Origin: Anas platyrhynchos
Taxonomy: Eukaryota > Chordata > Aves > Anseriformes > Anatidae
Assembly (NCBI RefSeq): GCF_047663525.1
Contig: NC_092589.1
Span: forward strand, 56,849,501 to 56,913,500
Length of the DNA: 64,000 nt
Direction of reading: 5' to 3'
The position numbers were made by a program, and so were the translations under genes. The notes beneath the pieces are model-generated. The model did no database searches and was not told the origin of the DNA. It was given only the letters and a program-made list of their open reading frames with translations. This document shows positions 13,822 through 28,800 of the stretch, in pieces. Position 1 is the first letter of the stretch, and every line of letters begins with the position of its first letter.

Positions 13822-16800
13822 CTATAAAAGAGATTAAAAAATAAAAGCTGTCAGCTGTTAATAAGTAGCAAATAAAGTAGTACCATGAAACCTGGGCTTA
13901 CTCCACAAAATACATCTGTGTGAGGTAAAGAAGAGGCAAAAAGGCCTTAAAAATTACAGCGAATTAAGACATTCCCTCTGAATATGCTGGTTCAACTAAG
14001 TGAAAAAGAGTATAAAGAGACCCACAACAATACCCACTTCTAAAGCACTACACTGGGGTGCCTAATTTGGACCACTTGCCTGAAGGATTCACTACCATTA
14101 GATGAACTGTTATGTGTGTGTGTATATATATATATATACACACACATTTTTGTTTGTTTGTTTGTTTATAGGAAAATTACTTCAATAGAACATGCCCATA
14201 TTTTGACTTCAGTGCCTTATTCTACACTTGCTATGGATAAAAGGGTCACCACGTCTGTTCAAGAATTTTTAAGGAAGTTTAAAGAAAAGTTCACCTGAGG
14301 TTTATCCAGCAATATGGTGACAAAACAAAATTTGTATATTAGTAGGAAGGAAAATAAGATTCACAACTACACGTAGGACCATGCTTTTCTTTCTTTGTTG
14401 GTAAATTGTCTGCTATAGAAGAGAAAGATTGCTGGTTTTATATTCAGTGTTGACATTAAAACCAATCACCAAATCTATATTTATGGCAACCATTTTATCA
14501 CCAATGTTTGATTCGATTTTCCTGGCAAGCCAAAACTGAGGTTTAAGTTCTTTAAAAATCACTTTTATTTGAAGGTATTATTTAGATTTAGCAGGTACCT
14601 CTCTTCCAGTATTTTTACATGTAGTATATTTTTAAGGATAGACATAGAAGAATCAAATCAGTGCAAATCCTGTTGCATGAAGAGCAGGATGTAGAGGGGA
14701 AGATCTGAACTTCTATTTTTAGGAAACTACAGAATCTATGACATTCACGCACAGGAGACAGGATGTGTGGTATTAACATACAGGTGCAATGACATCTTCA
14801 AGACAAAATGCTGTCTCAAGCACTATATCCCATGGAGGGGTTCCAAGAGATCTGTATATTCTAAGCAGCCAAACAGACATCTTCTCTTATACACCAAACT
14901 TTTGTGTGTTATGGGTCACCAGTTTTTTTAACAAATAGCTATGGGTGTTTTCTATCCAGGCCCTTCTGTGTATGAACAATTCTAGCAGACAACTGGTACT
15001 TGCTGAAATGCAATTATTCAAATTACAGCTGATACAAGGAAAGAAACTGTTTACAAAGAAATTTTAAAAATCTTTGCTAAGAAAATAATTAATTATGATG
15101 GAGGAAAACATTTTAGATTCCACATTTTTGAGTAAAAATGCCTAGGGACTGCTAATTAAATAAAAATACATGTTATATAAAGTAGGAGGAAAATTCAGAG
15201 CCAAATTATCCTTTTAGTTTTATCCTGTCTTTGTTCTTATGCAAAAAGTAATCCGCTCTCTGCTTTACATTTTATTTTGATCAGATAGCTGTTTTGATTG
15301 ATTTCTTGGTTTGTCGCTGTTTGTTGTTGATTTTTCTTTTTCTTTTTTCTTTTTTTTTTTTTTTTAATCTTGGCACTCAACACAATAGTTACTAACTTAA
15401 TATCTTTGCAACTTAGTTAAACCTGAAAAGCTTTTGTAGACAGGTAGTATTTACAAAGACCCTAAACACAGCATCACAGACAATGTAGGAGAACAGCCAA
15501 AATTACATTACACAATTGCTGACAATTGAATACAAGTATTTACAGTATGAAATGCTTTAGGAACTTTGTTTTGCCCCAAGCTTTTTTTCTAGTCTTCTGT
15601 AAGTAAGTTACCTGAGTTCTCTGACATGTGGCAAGTATTTAACATACTTAATATTTTTTACTTCCTAGAGAGTGAACCAAGCTCTCTCATCTCACTCTAA
15701 GTATTCTCTGGGTGTTTGATAACATAGGAATAGTCGGATCCTAACCTGATCTGCCATAGCTCAGTTGGTAAAACTGGAAATAAACATTTTATACCATTTT
15801 TATGATCATTTTATATGATCTGGTGTAATCTGTTTCTCACCTTTTTTTTGTTGTTGCTTTTTGGTTTTGGCTGCTCCTAAACTCCGATTTTCAATTTATT
15901 TTTAGCCCTGCAGGACACCTCTATTTCTCCACTGACAACACAAGATACCAAAGGAAAACTAAAAGCAGTTACATAAGGTCTCCAAAAAAGGATGATGGGT
16001 AGGGAAGCCGTTCAGTGAACTACAGCACTGCCTCACTCTAACAGCTAACTCATAATTACAAATATGTCAAAGCCTAGTCCTTAAATGCACAAAGCAATCT
16101 TGTCTGGGAAATAAAACACTACAGGTTTATTCTGAAGGAAGAAAAAAAAAAAAAGTATTTATTTAGAAAGCACTAAAACACTCACTGCTAGCTACTGCAG
16201 ATTTAAAAACATGCAGATTTTTTCTCTCCCTTCAGAATGCTAATTTATGTTCTGCAGGTAAAAGCAACTCATTTTCTAGAAAAGCAATTTTCCTTTAACA
16301 CATGGACAAAATCTGTTCAATGTCTTTTTTTTTTTTTTTTTTTTTTTGGTTTTAAGACCCCTTGAAAAATTTCCTCAGCCTTATCTCCGTAGATTCTAAT
16401 GCTTATTTGTAAAACCAGTTTGCAGGTGATGGCACTGTCTCCTTGATCACTTCCTCTCTTGCAAGCGTCTGTGTCCTTTTCCATGACCCTCCTTGGCACA
16501 AAGTAGTTTTGCATTGCAGTTCACAGGTTTGACAGTGTTTTACATTATTCCACAAACTTTCTTCTTTTGTGATTCCCATTCTGGACAGTGAGTCATGTTG
16601 ATGAAAGCCAAGCTGATCATCACCGCGCACTGTCCTTTCAGCATTATGGTTTAGGGTGTCAGCTGTTTAAGAAAGGCATTATCCACGGAGACTGGCGTGG
16701 GCCTAAGCTATACATGATGTCCTCACAGACTGTTTAACCACAGACAGATTGTTCACAAGACAAATGTCACAGCTACAACTCTTACTTAAATTTCTATGCA

Positions 16801-19800
16801 AGTTAAATGATCCTGCACCCTAATATTTCTCTCCACAACAGTTTCTGAGTAATAGATTAAGCGATGTAAGTAATACTACTCATGGACTTTTATTTTCTCT
16901 CTCTTCCTCCAGTATGAAACTGCACTACAGGACTTCATTAGGGCTTTGATTTGGACTAAGGTTTCTCTTCTGTTCCACTTATATCACCAGCTTTTCAGTT
17001 TCTTCCTCCGCTTCCATGCTTGTGCTTGTTGCACAAACTCAATGTACTTCTAAATCCTGGTCGCTGTCCTCCCTGCACTCAGAGCTCCCCTACAGCTCAC
17101 TTCCCACACTACCTAAATGTATGGGGACAACCAAAACCCAGCTTTTCTCTGATGGGTGGCACCGGTGTATGCACACATAAACAACCAGGGAAACAGCAAC
17201 CCAGAGTTCCTCCCTCTTCTCTCCCAGTGACAACGTCTGTCTGCTTATGAACCCTTGTCTTACCAAATTTTAGGCTGTGACTTCTGTCAGTCAGAGACCA
17301 TGAGCTGAGTATGTTGGGCCTTGCCTGGCCAACCTGTATTTAGTATAGGACCTCATTTGGCCTTCAAAATAACTCACAGCTTCAGAGGATCCTTGTAGTG
17401 AAGGCAAACATTTTTCACTAGTGATACGAGTTAGCTATCCTGCCATGAAATGGATTTCCTGGTATCCATTCAGCCTCCTACGTTGTGGTCAGATTCTCGT
17501 GAAAATGATAAATTTAGCTTTATATCCTATGAATACTGCACTTTCTTGACAAGGAAACACAGCAGTTGCAAATCCATGTCTTGCCTTGCCTTTTTTTTTC
17601 AGTAGACATCCCATTTGGAAGGTCTGCTCTCCCCTCTCCGACCCAGAAATCTTCTGTATTTTCTCCAGATTCCCAAATACACACGCCACCGGTCTCAATA
17701 CAAAAAGCGTTAATTTAATTAGCAAAGCTAATACGCTATCCACTAACCACTGGAATGTTTTGAAGTAATTCACTGAAATGGCTGCCTCTTTATTATTGCC
17801 AGCCACACGGACCCTGGGGTTCTCAGTTCAACTGTAATAATGTCTCTGATTAATAGCAGAGTAAACCGAGCACTAAAAGCTGAACATATTCCACCTCCTT
17901 CTGCTGCCTTCAGGATCACAGGCCGCTCTCTCAAATCCTGCTCCTGCACCTAGTGGTACACGAACGATTTGTAGCACATCTCTTGATTTAACATTTCAGC
18001 ATTCGCTCTTCCTGGAGGCAACTCTCTGAAGTCAATTTCATTCCAGTGATTTTTATTTTTTTTTTATCATAGATATTGCAAAGCTTGACGCTGTTTTTTC
18101 CTGCCAAATAAATTACAGTAACCGTTCCACCTCTGACTGTCAGGCTTCTTTCTAAAAGGGTATCATCTACCTTACTGCATTAAATAATCTGTAATAGCTA
18201 CAGATCACTGTTATTTTCTTATCTTAACCTAATGATCCTGCCTCAGGTGGCAAAAATATGGGGACCTAAAAGCATCTTCCATTTAATAATGTCTTTTTAA
18301 TGTACATCGTTGACAGAATGTCACACAAAAATTGGGAGAGCACTATTACTGAGAGCACTTACGTGGCCGTTCATATTAAAATGAATGGAAGAGGGGCTAA
18401 AAGAGTCTATTTGAATCCTAGAATGAAAGTTTTATGAAGAAATGTTCTCTTTAATGTCTGACATTCGTAATAGGCCAACCCAGATTCTAGGAATTATTAG
18501 CTTCCTATTTTAGTACTTGCACCAGTAGGAACTGCTTACATTAGCTTCTAAGCAAAATGGGGTTAGATGCCCTGAACTGGAGTATCGGCTGGATACGGTG
18601 TGTCTGTGCCACATGTCCTCATCAGCCACCTTCCACCTCGCAAGGCATGAAGCTGAGACAGGCTGCCCTGGGTTTAAGAGCATCAGCGAGGATTGTTCTG
18701 GCCACCATTTTCCAAATCTTAAAAATGATTGTTGTCACCCTTGTTATCAAACACTTACCAAAGCCTGCATGCAGAAATAGCAAGTTATTTGCAGAAAACA
18801 GTGAGCACCGAGCCCTTACAGTACTCCAAGTGCAGGGCCGACAGCCTGCCAGCTGCAGGCGATTCCCCGACTGCCAAGGCAAAACGGAGCACTCGGTGCA
18901 GGGCAAGCATGGGAAACACTTTTCTGGTCCATATTCTTAGGTCTTACACTTCACTGGCAAAGGCAATCCCAGTGTTCTGACTATTCAGAACAAAAAAATA
19001 AAAAAAAAATCATTTTCTGGAGAAGCTCTCCTTAGCTTCAGAGATATATGCCTACTTTAAATTTCTGTGCATTTCCCAGTTGATTTTTCTGAAGTGGAAG
19101 GACAAGAGCTTGGGTTTTTGTAGTATATGATATCTCAAACCAGATGATGTTCGTGTTTCATTCTCAAGCCCATTCCCATTGATTCCAGTGATGCTGTGCG
19201 AGGCTTCAAAATAAAAATAATGGTACAAAGTTTGGGCTATACTGCAAAAGGCTTTCACGCCATGCAGAAAAATGGAGTGAAAAAATTTTGGAATCACTGA
19301 GGAACTTGCCATTTATTTCTGTAAAATCGTACTTTCTAATCTGGGTGCCTGAAAAGAACATCCACATGATTAGTCTATTATTGTGTATTACTCATTGCTC
19401 CTTAGTCACCCGGGGCAATTTGAAAAATTAATGTAATCTAAAATTTAAGATAGTTAAATATCTAAATGTATAAAGCATGTTGGTTAATGGACCCGAAGCA
19501 TCAGGATGAGCGTCCCCACTGTACACGCTCTTGTGTGCTGTAATCTGGATTTCTGAAATAAATGAAAAACATGAATTGCATGCAAGTAGGTAGTTCCTGA
19601 AAAAAGTAACCTGAGTAATTTTTTTTCTCTGTATGTCCAGGAATTCACAGCACGCATCAGCCACAAGTGAGATTCATGGCTGAGAAAAGAGCCAGCACAA
19701 AACTAAAGCCCTGTTCTTAAGCAATGATGCCTGGAACAGTGCTGAATTGCACACAAGCGACCCATCATGTTGCACAAAGATGGGGACGACAGGGTACTTT

Positions 19801-22800
19801 CAGTCCAGCACAGCAGCTTGGCTCCTAGACCACAGAAGCATATGGTGAGCAGGCACTGCCATCCTGCCACGCTTCATGAAGCACAAGAAGACCCCATGGT
19901 ACTGAGATGCAGCATGAGGAATTCACACCAGTCAGATAAGCTTTTATTCAGACTATAGTTATATGCGTGTAGTTTGCATTACATGCAGCCAAGAAGCGCG
20001 CTGATCCACCTGCACACTTCCAGAGACCTGGAGCTGCTCCACGGAGGCAATTTCAGACCAAAGGCTGAACGCTGCTATATTCTGTATCCATTCTGTCTGC
20101 CTTCCTAACAGGTTGTTGGCAGCTGACAGCCACGAGTCTCTTCCAAGACACAGTAAAATAATTCCTCGAGAGAGCTACTGCTACAGCCTTCCTGTGTTCT
20201 TGAAATACTTCCTTACAGCTGTCCCTACTGATAATGCAGATGTAGCGGCTTTCCAGGAAGAAAATGATGGTCTTATTCCTTGAATAAGCATTCTGCTCTA
20301 CCAAGTACACAGTGAGGTTCACAGGTTCCTTGTTTTTTTCTTTTTACTTCTTCTGCAAAAAGCTAGCAGTACATATGTGTGGAGGCAAGTCTTCTCCTCC
20401 CCAAACTAATTAGGCAATACAAGCAGTACAGAAAAACTGTGTATAAACAGGAGGAGGAAGTGCTAACTTGTACTAGTACTCCATCTTCTTTCTAAAATCT
20501 GGAATTCAAGTATTGAGGAAGTAAAACAATGTCAAAAAAAAAAGGGCAAATTTGAATTATTTTGAGTTCCGTGATCATGAAATAGGAAAGAAAAGATTTT
20601 ATTGTGCAATCAAACATAAGCACGATAAGGACTAGAAAAGTCATGAATAGGCGGGGATTAAATACAAGGAAAAGTAAAAACTAATAGTAAAAAAACATCT
20701 AGAATGAATGACTCTATGATGATTCTAGGAGATGTAATGCTTTTATGGCAACATTTCTTTTATATATTTTATACTTTATTTTTATATAGATATATTTTAT
20801 ATTATATAGCTGCATATGCTATTTATGAAATAGCATAAAAACGTAAGCCTCTGCAATATGTCTATAGTTGGTTGAGATCTGTAGGTAGTAGTACTGTTTA
20901 TGGATGCTAAACCCAGTAATTCGTGAAGACAATTTCTCCATGTTCTCATTTCATTTCTGAAAATCATCTACCCTTAAACCCAATATTCTTTTGTATTTAT
21001 ATTGTACCTATGAATACAGTCCCACAAAATTATATCAAATATCTCCCAAAATAGCCGAGGGGATGCTAATATTGTTATACTTAAAACGGTGATTTAGAGG
21101 CTAGGTTTCCTCTAGAGAAAAGCAGCCCGCCTAGGAATTGTCCCTACCAGAAAACCATGGCAGGCATATATTCTCCGTATCATTTCTAATTGTTTTAGAT
21201 GTCTCTACACAGCTGTGCGATTGTGTTAGGCTGTTAATATTTTAAAAGTTAAGATCAATGAAAAAGAGGATATTTCATTAGGAGTCACCATAAAAATGAT
21301 AAACTAATATTTTGTAACTATATTAGTCACAAATTACTAGGCAATTCTTCTCAGTATTTTCCCAGCTTTCCATAGAACAGATATATAAGCAACAAGACAC
21401 GATCTCTCAAACCTACAGATGAATCATCCCAACCCTTTTTCCTATGGGAGAACAAATGCTTTTATTTCTGAGGAAATAAAACCTAATTTACTGAGGGCAT
21501 AGAGAGCAAAAGGGCTCTTAAAGCACATTCTGTCTCATTTGTTAATTGCTGAATGCCTCAGTGTGCAAGTGCTGAAGCATTGTTCTGCTTCAAAGAAAAA
21601 AAAAAGGCTTGTAATTGCTGGTATGTAAAAAAAATAATAATACCAACAGGCATTCAAAGGTATGTTTTAGTAGTTGTCAAGTATTCTGTAGCTGTAAGTA
21701 TTTAATTAAAAAGAAAACCCTGCTTATTTAAAATAAAGGTTTAGAAGTTAACTGTAACTTCTAGAAAACCGTGAAACGTTTTTCCAAGTTATTTGGTACT
21801 GCTGATAAACAGCAGCCATATTGTAAGGAAAGTGGAATTCAGCTTAATGTGATTAGCACCATCAGTTATCCCTCTAAAATAAGCACACCGAATGCAATAT
21901 ATGGATAAATGTAAACAATGTATTGATGACAGTCAGCTACAGGGGAATCAGACTATGTAAACCCTCTAAAGTCAGAGGTTGAGGAGTAAGAAAAAAGCAC
22001 TTGGGGACAGAGGGATGAGTCAAAAAGGTCTTTTTCAAAAAATGAGGAATCATTTATTTCACAAAAGTAGGCCCTGCCCGTTTCACTCACCAGATAAAGC
22101 AAGGGAACACCATGGTGTGCATCCTGCTTGTACAGACTTCTAACATGCCACGTTTCTGCCTTTAAAAAGACAGCAGGGAAGGCAGGGGACAGAGCAGATA
22201 AATCACCAAACTGTATTAGCTCCAGCAAGTCTGCTCTGCGTTAGACTTTTAATTCAGATTTTACAGTTTTATTATAACTTTAGCTTAATTAAAGTGTTTA
22301 ATGTGAAGTAATATTACAGAAACAAAACAATAGATTTTGGGCCTCATTCAGAGACGTGTTTTTTTTTCCTCCAAGTTTCCAGGACTATTCTGTGACCACC
22401 AATTTTACCAAGTTTTTTAACAGTATACTCACAGACATGGTTTGCATTGCTGCACTCTGTGCCTTCATGGATGGAGATAAGATCAGAACTGTTTAAACAC
22501 CACAATGTTCAGACAATTTATCATTAGAAAATGATTTATAAAAGAGTCTGTGCCACTTCCTTTTTGATCAGTTACTTCTCACCTCTGGTAACCCTATGGT
22601 TTTAGATACTGAAAGGTTTTATTTCAGCACAAGTAACTACACAAGCCTACTGTATAATACATGACGACCTGAGACCTAAGACCAGTCTATCCCTGAAAGA
22701 GACGGTGCTACCCAAGGGACATGGGACATACCCATGCCATGGGACAAGGCTAGAGTCAGTCCAGATTTTAAAAATCCCCTAGATATGGTTGTAGGTGTCC

Positions 22801-25800
22801 CCAGACCCAAACTGCTTCACCGACCTGTTTGATTTTGTTCGATGACACTTGCTAATACAGAGCTGCTAGGCCCTGAGGTAGTCGAAGGTGGACTTACTTT
22901 AAAGTATTTTCCTAAGAAATTGTGGGAAGCGAGTTACAAAAGTCATTCTGTTAATGACAGCTGGATAATTTCTGCACGGTGTACAATGTAAAAATAGATA
23001 ACCATAAGCTCCTACGTCCTGAAAATGAAGATTTCTCTTTCACGTTAATGAAAAACAGAATTTAAACCATTTTCAGCCCAAGTCCTCACTGACCCATCAC
23101 TTCTCAGTTTAGGGATAACAGTTCCCAGGAATTTACGAGGGTTTATTACTTACCAGGATATTCTAAGATTTCAACAGTGATAACTGCAGTCAGGGGATAT
23201 TAACAGCCCATCCTGAGACAGCATAAAATCTTTTATATCCCTTTCCGAGATATAAAGATCAGTGGCTCGCTGTCACTCCTGGGTTTTCATGCTAGCATAA
23301 AATCAGTAGGCTGTACAGCTACGGGGAACCACCCTTAACAATAAAGCCACTTAAGAGCTGGAAGTAGGCATCGTCACAGCACTGTTTTAAGAACCAATAA
23401 ACCACAAAGATTAAATAAAAACTTAGTATCACCAACACTGGAGCATCATCCTAGTGTCCAGAACAGACCTCAGCAGTGACTGCTCTGTGCCGGCTTCTCC
23501 AGCAAAAGCAGGCTGCGTCAGGAGGCGTAAGGACAAAGCACTTTCACGACACTGCAGTTCCAGTTTCCTTCCACAATACGAACTGCTGAGTACTCGCAAC
23601 GCTGCTCCAGAAACACAGACGCAGATTAATTACAGCAATTATAACTTATCAAGGAAATATCGTGCCGGTTTGTTCTTGTCGTTCCATCTCTGACTTCGTA
23701 AGTGATGACAACATAATTTAAACAGTCACAAAGCTTACAGTCATACGTATCTTTATCAATCACCCTGTCCCGTTGATAATTGATGCTCACAGGGACCACG
23801 TCCCTGAACGTTAAAAATCACAGTATTTTGGCAGTGATACCAAATGAAAAGCGCTCTTCTGGGCTCTAACCAGGGGCAACAGCATTTGCCACTGCAGTCA
23901 TACTTGCTTAAGAAAACAGGCCATTACAAGGCAATTAAAAACACTCATTCAATAGGCGTGAAAAATAAAACTGGCTTATTCCTAGACATTGAACGTGCTG
24001 ATGTTCTCTCCTGCCGCCAGCAGATGTAGCTGCAGTGCAAGCGAGACAAACTATACACACACATATATATATATCCCCAAGTCCCCTGGCCCCTGCATGC
24101 AGCGGAGCCCATAGCCACTGCCCTCCTGCACACCAACCCCCTGCCCACCAACCCCCCCCAAAAAAAAGAAATTGTACCAGCCTCATCGCTGGTTTTAGTT
24201 TTGTCTTTCCAGGTGAGTGGAAGATGCTTACCACTTATCCTATGGACACAAATATGATGAAAATGGATGAATGGCAAGCACACTGATTACAACAATTGAT
24301 GGACACCAGTTAAGTGGCCCACCACTACAAACCAGTGCATGGCTAAAGTGATTCAAAGCACGCAGCACATCATTTGCTGAACTTCTCCAACGTCACTGCC
24401 CAGCTCTGCTTCTCCTTGAAAGTCTGAGCAAGCTCTGGTGTGCATGAACTTCAGCAGTTTATGTGGATGATCGGTCAGGGGGAAAACTGCTCAATAGTGT
24501 CGATGGCCAGAGAGCTATTGCTTTGAGATCTCCAACCCATCACACCTGATTTTCCACTGTGGCTTCTTGTGCTTTACTCCCTGAGATGGTATTAGGCATC
24601 AAACCGCAGAGCAGCTCAGTTTTACTTGACTCCGAACTCCCCTCCAAACTGTACGTGAAAGTCAGTCCTTTCTTCACTCAGATCCCACCCAGACACTCAC
24701 AAGGACAGCGCTGACAATGAATTTGAGAACACGCTGGAGCTAATGCATTTTTATGTGTGACAGACGCAGCTTCTTTTTTGCTAAATGAAACATCTGTGGT
24801 GTTTACAATTAGAACTTTATTATGCTTAACAACTTAATATTGAAACACCATATGAGCTGTCATAATATTGTTACCAATATTATCAGGAGCTCTTAAACAA
24901 ATGAAGTTTGTGCCCAGCTGAGAAAGGATGGCAGCAGGGCCAGATCGCTAATTAGCAGGTCCCAAAGGCAGCTGGTTGCTGTTAAAGGCAGTAAGGTGAA
25001 GGGGCAGGGCAGCAAGCTCTTCTTATCTTTGTCCAGCTGCCAAAAGTTTAGTTATTAAGATCTCACACGTTCCTGGCAACAAAATGAATCAAGCTTTCCC
25101 TGAGGTTACGTATAATACAGTGCTTTCAGAGGCTAAAGTTTGCTTTGAAGTCACAGATTCAAAATCTACGTACATCATCCTTCAATTGAAATTATAATTT
25201 CGATTTCTACAGGTCTATGATACTTTGGAACCTGCAACTGTTACTGTGCAATCGAACTCACAGCATTCTATTACACTGAAGACATAAGATGTTTTTATTC
25301 AGGTAAGCCTGTAAGAGCCTCTTTTCAAAGTGTTGAACTGAAATTAAAATTTGAAATGTGGAGCTTAGTGTAAAATCAGGAATGGCTTCTGAGGTCTGAA
25401 AATACATAAAGAAACTTTATTTCACTAAGTGATAACTCCAGTAAATAGCTCATACAAATTAAACTTGATTTATTTTGGGGATTATCTAATAACTATTAGA
25501 TACAATGAATGCATTTAATATAGGTCCTTAAAAGTTAGTATTTTAACTGACCAGTCACTAATATGTTATCTCTGTTTATGTGACAGCAATGAAGAATTTT
25601 CAAACGTATTGTGTTACCCTATGAATTATCTTTTATGAGTCAATATTTGCTCTGATTGTTATGTTAAAGTAGTACACAAGAAGTGTCAACGACAATCAAA
25701 AATGACTTGTTCTTTACAGTTAAGAATATTTCTAGAATCTCTTCTCTTTGGTCAGAGTATTTCATTTTTAACACTTTTGATTTTGTACGTTTAGCTACTT

Positions 25801-28800
25801 TAAACATGTATGTTTGATTTTAACAGACATAAGGTAAAACAGGATAAAGAAACGCATGACAGTCAATTTACAAATGCCGATTTTTGTTTTTTAGTACTAT
25901 CAAACTAGTTTCTTTCCTGCAGCTGGCATTTAAAAGTCTATAATGAAAGCAATAGGTATGTCAGTAGAAAGCAGGGAGACAGCTATTCAAAATCACGGGT
26001 GGCCACAGGGTCTTGACAGAAATCTGCTTCCTTCAGTGTCTGCAGTTCTAACTGAGCCATGTTGTAAAATGTGAGCAGCCTACAACAGAAACCACTACCA
26101 ACAGACATTTTCAGCAGCTTTTTAAGAGTTACTCCTGTTTCCTTTCAACACTAATATAACGCAGAATAAAATAAGGAATGACTTTTTGACTGGGAACGTT
26201 CAACTAGTTGCTAAAAGGCCGTGCCCTGTGCTGCATGCTTAAGACCCAAGAACCACTGCTGTCAGGAAGCTCCCTGTCAGACTGTGACATGTCCTGGGAC
26301 TTGGCCATCTCAAGTTTATGCCATTGTTCCCTGTCATACAGTCTAAAGGAAAGTGGTCTCACAAGAAAAGCAAGCAACTGTGGGTCCAGGTCAGCATTTC
26401 TCAAAGAAAATAAAAATTAAGCTTACTGACCAACAGTAAACAGAAACTGCTGACTAGTCATATTTTGCTATCCTTTGGCAGGGCCAGAAATACTCTAGCA
26501 GAATGAATCCTCTTGGACGATGATATACTGACAGTAAATTGAGTGGACTGTTGTAGGTCAGCATGCAGAGAGCATAAATTGGCATTCCCACTCTTGTTAC
26601 CCCTTTTCTGCTATTCCACCATAGCCTTACAAGGACTTGAGTATAAACAAAATGCACTGTAGCTGCATCCTGTGTCCTGCTATGCTTTGTGTTTTGCCTG
26701 CATTTAATGGCTCTTAGTGAGATTCAACATTGGAGACCAGGGAAGATGCGATTGTATGCTGGGACCCAAATGGTAACCCACAGGATGCATTGGCAGAGTG
26801 GACAAGAAGTGAGAACTTGAATGAAGCTATTAATGAGCATCAGGATGAAGTAATATCTTGCTTCTTTTAGTGTCTGGAGAGCATGAAATGCTTTGCTGAA
26901 TATAGAATTAATTTGTCACAGAAAGTAGAGGAAGTCTATTCATTCCTACCCCTTAAAAGGATGTAGACAGCTCTGCCAAACAGCTGCAGGGGAACTCTTC
27001 AGTCATGGGCTCGTTACTAGGGGCAAACCAAAATGCTTACATGAACTCTAGTGTTCACACTCAACGCTGTGAAACACTGGAACATAAGCACTTGGCTAAA
27101 GATAGCCTTGGCCCCTTGAGACATACAGATGCTTCCCGAGTTTCTTTGCCTTGACATGGTATGTGGTGGAATAGCGCTTCTGCCCCTTTGCCCCTTACAG
27201 AAACACACTTGAAAGAAAGCTGTCTTCCTCTCAGCTTTTATGTCCCTCATGTCCTGATGCAGAAAATGGACCTTGAACAAATAAACAGGCAGCTCTAAAG
27301 ATAGGATTTGGGGGTAGCCTTCAATTCCATAAGCAAAGGATACAGAAAGCTTGCTGCTACTATTTTAGTCTCTGCAGCAGAACACTGACTCTTTTCTGAA
27401 GAATCTGAAACATCTGTGTAAATAAACATAAACAGGACAAAACTGTTCTTCCCCCCCAGGTTGTCTCTTCCCACAACATCCCACTTAGGGAAGATGCAAG
27501 AATGACTTTTCAGACTGCAGAGCCCTCAGGTTAGTCACTCTACATCTGGGGAATGAAGGGGTACTGCCAGGCTGTAGTATAGAGATGACACTCCAAGATG
27601 ACTGATTCAAGGAAAAATATGGTATTTGAGAGGATCATGCTTGCTACTCACACTGTGAACACCCAGCGCCTTCCAGATGGCAAAACTCAGCAATCCAACT
27701 CCGCACCAGGCATAGAGTGAGCCCCATCCTAGGGCTCGTAAGGCCAGTGATGAACCACTCTCTGGTAATGCAGCTGTGGCAGTCATACCCTAGGAGCAAA
27801 AACAGAGTGATCAAGGCAACTTGAATGATAGTTGATTTAAATAATAATAACAAAAAAAAAAAAAGTTTAACTTAGTGCTCTTTCCTGTCCTGCCAGCTGT
27901 AGTAGTGTGGCCACAGAAGCTCTTGTTATGGATGGTGGCAGGCCCAAACAGACACAAAGTAGGTGTATAAGCTGCTTTCTCACAAGGAACAGCTTTCATG
28001 GCTACCAGTAGCACCTGGGGATGATTTTTATTACCCAGAAACATCGAAATGAAGTGTTTCATGAGCACAAGAATCTGGCAGGTATCCCACCACTCAAAAT
28101 ACGAAACTGGCTCAGGATCAGAACCCCAAAGTGGATCAAAAGCCCTCATGCTACAAACATCAGAACATAATCATTTTACAAAACTGATTTTGGTACTTTT
28201 TACTGGGGGAGGAGAGGAAGAGTATGAGTAGGTCAAGGCCTTCAGTCTATTATGTTTTTACCTGCACTCCTAAAGTAGCGAATGAGAAAACTGGATGAAC
28301 CTATGTAGCTTTCAGTTTGAGGCAGAATGTAACTGTGACTGAAGGACTGATTTTTGAGAGGCTGAATTCTGAAGGAGGTCTAGAAACTGTTTAGGAATTT
28401 TTTGAAAAGAATAAGCAGCAACGTTAAACCCCATCCCCTGCGGAGTTCACTAAGTGGTAACAAAGATAATGCTGTTCAGTGTTCATACTTCCATTTTTCT
28501 CAGAAATAAGAGTGGGTGTTTTTACAATTCTGCTCCTTGAGAGTCTTCCATGAGATGTGTCCTGAAAACAAAAACACTTGGGGATGTCATCTCAGGCCAA
28601 GAAGAAAGGAGCCTCAACCACAACTGAGTCCCAACCACGATGAAACCTTTTCAGTTGCAGCACATCAGGGCACAGTGCAGCTATGAAGTGCACAAACGCG
28701 TGCTGGCTTACATCAATCAATTCACACCATGTGTTTGCTGCTAGCGAGCCGTTCTCGGATCACACTGCCCACTTCTCTCTACTTATCTGCTGCAGGAGAG

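Larger units (their letters stand above)
13822..27651 (-). other. TMEM242 intron 3
   Basis: A 13.8-kb intron with donor GTGAGT and acceptor TTTTATAG on the minus strand. I see no nested gene and no CR1 copy. It contains a TG/TA/CA compound repeat at 14112-14147, T16 at 15350-15365, T23 at 16325-16347, a 10-bp-arm inverted repeat at 20815-20837, and a CA/TA run near 24056-24074. Around 24830-24970 the sequence is rich in homeodomain-like words and is a weak candidate for a conserved regulatory element. Confidence 0.85.

Noticed and set aside
20701-20740. CTCTATGATGATTCTAGG as a CR1 terminal repeat
   Set aside because: It only loosely resembles the ATTCTATG repeats, and no CR1 body precedes it on either strand.
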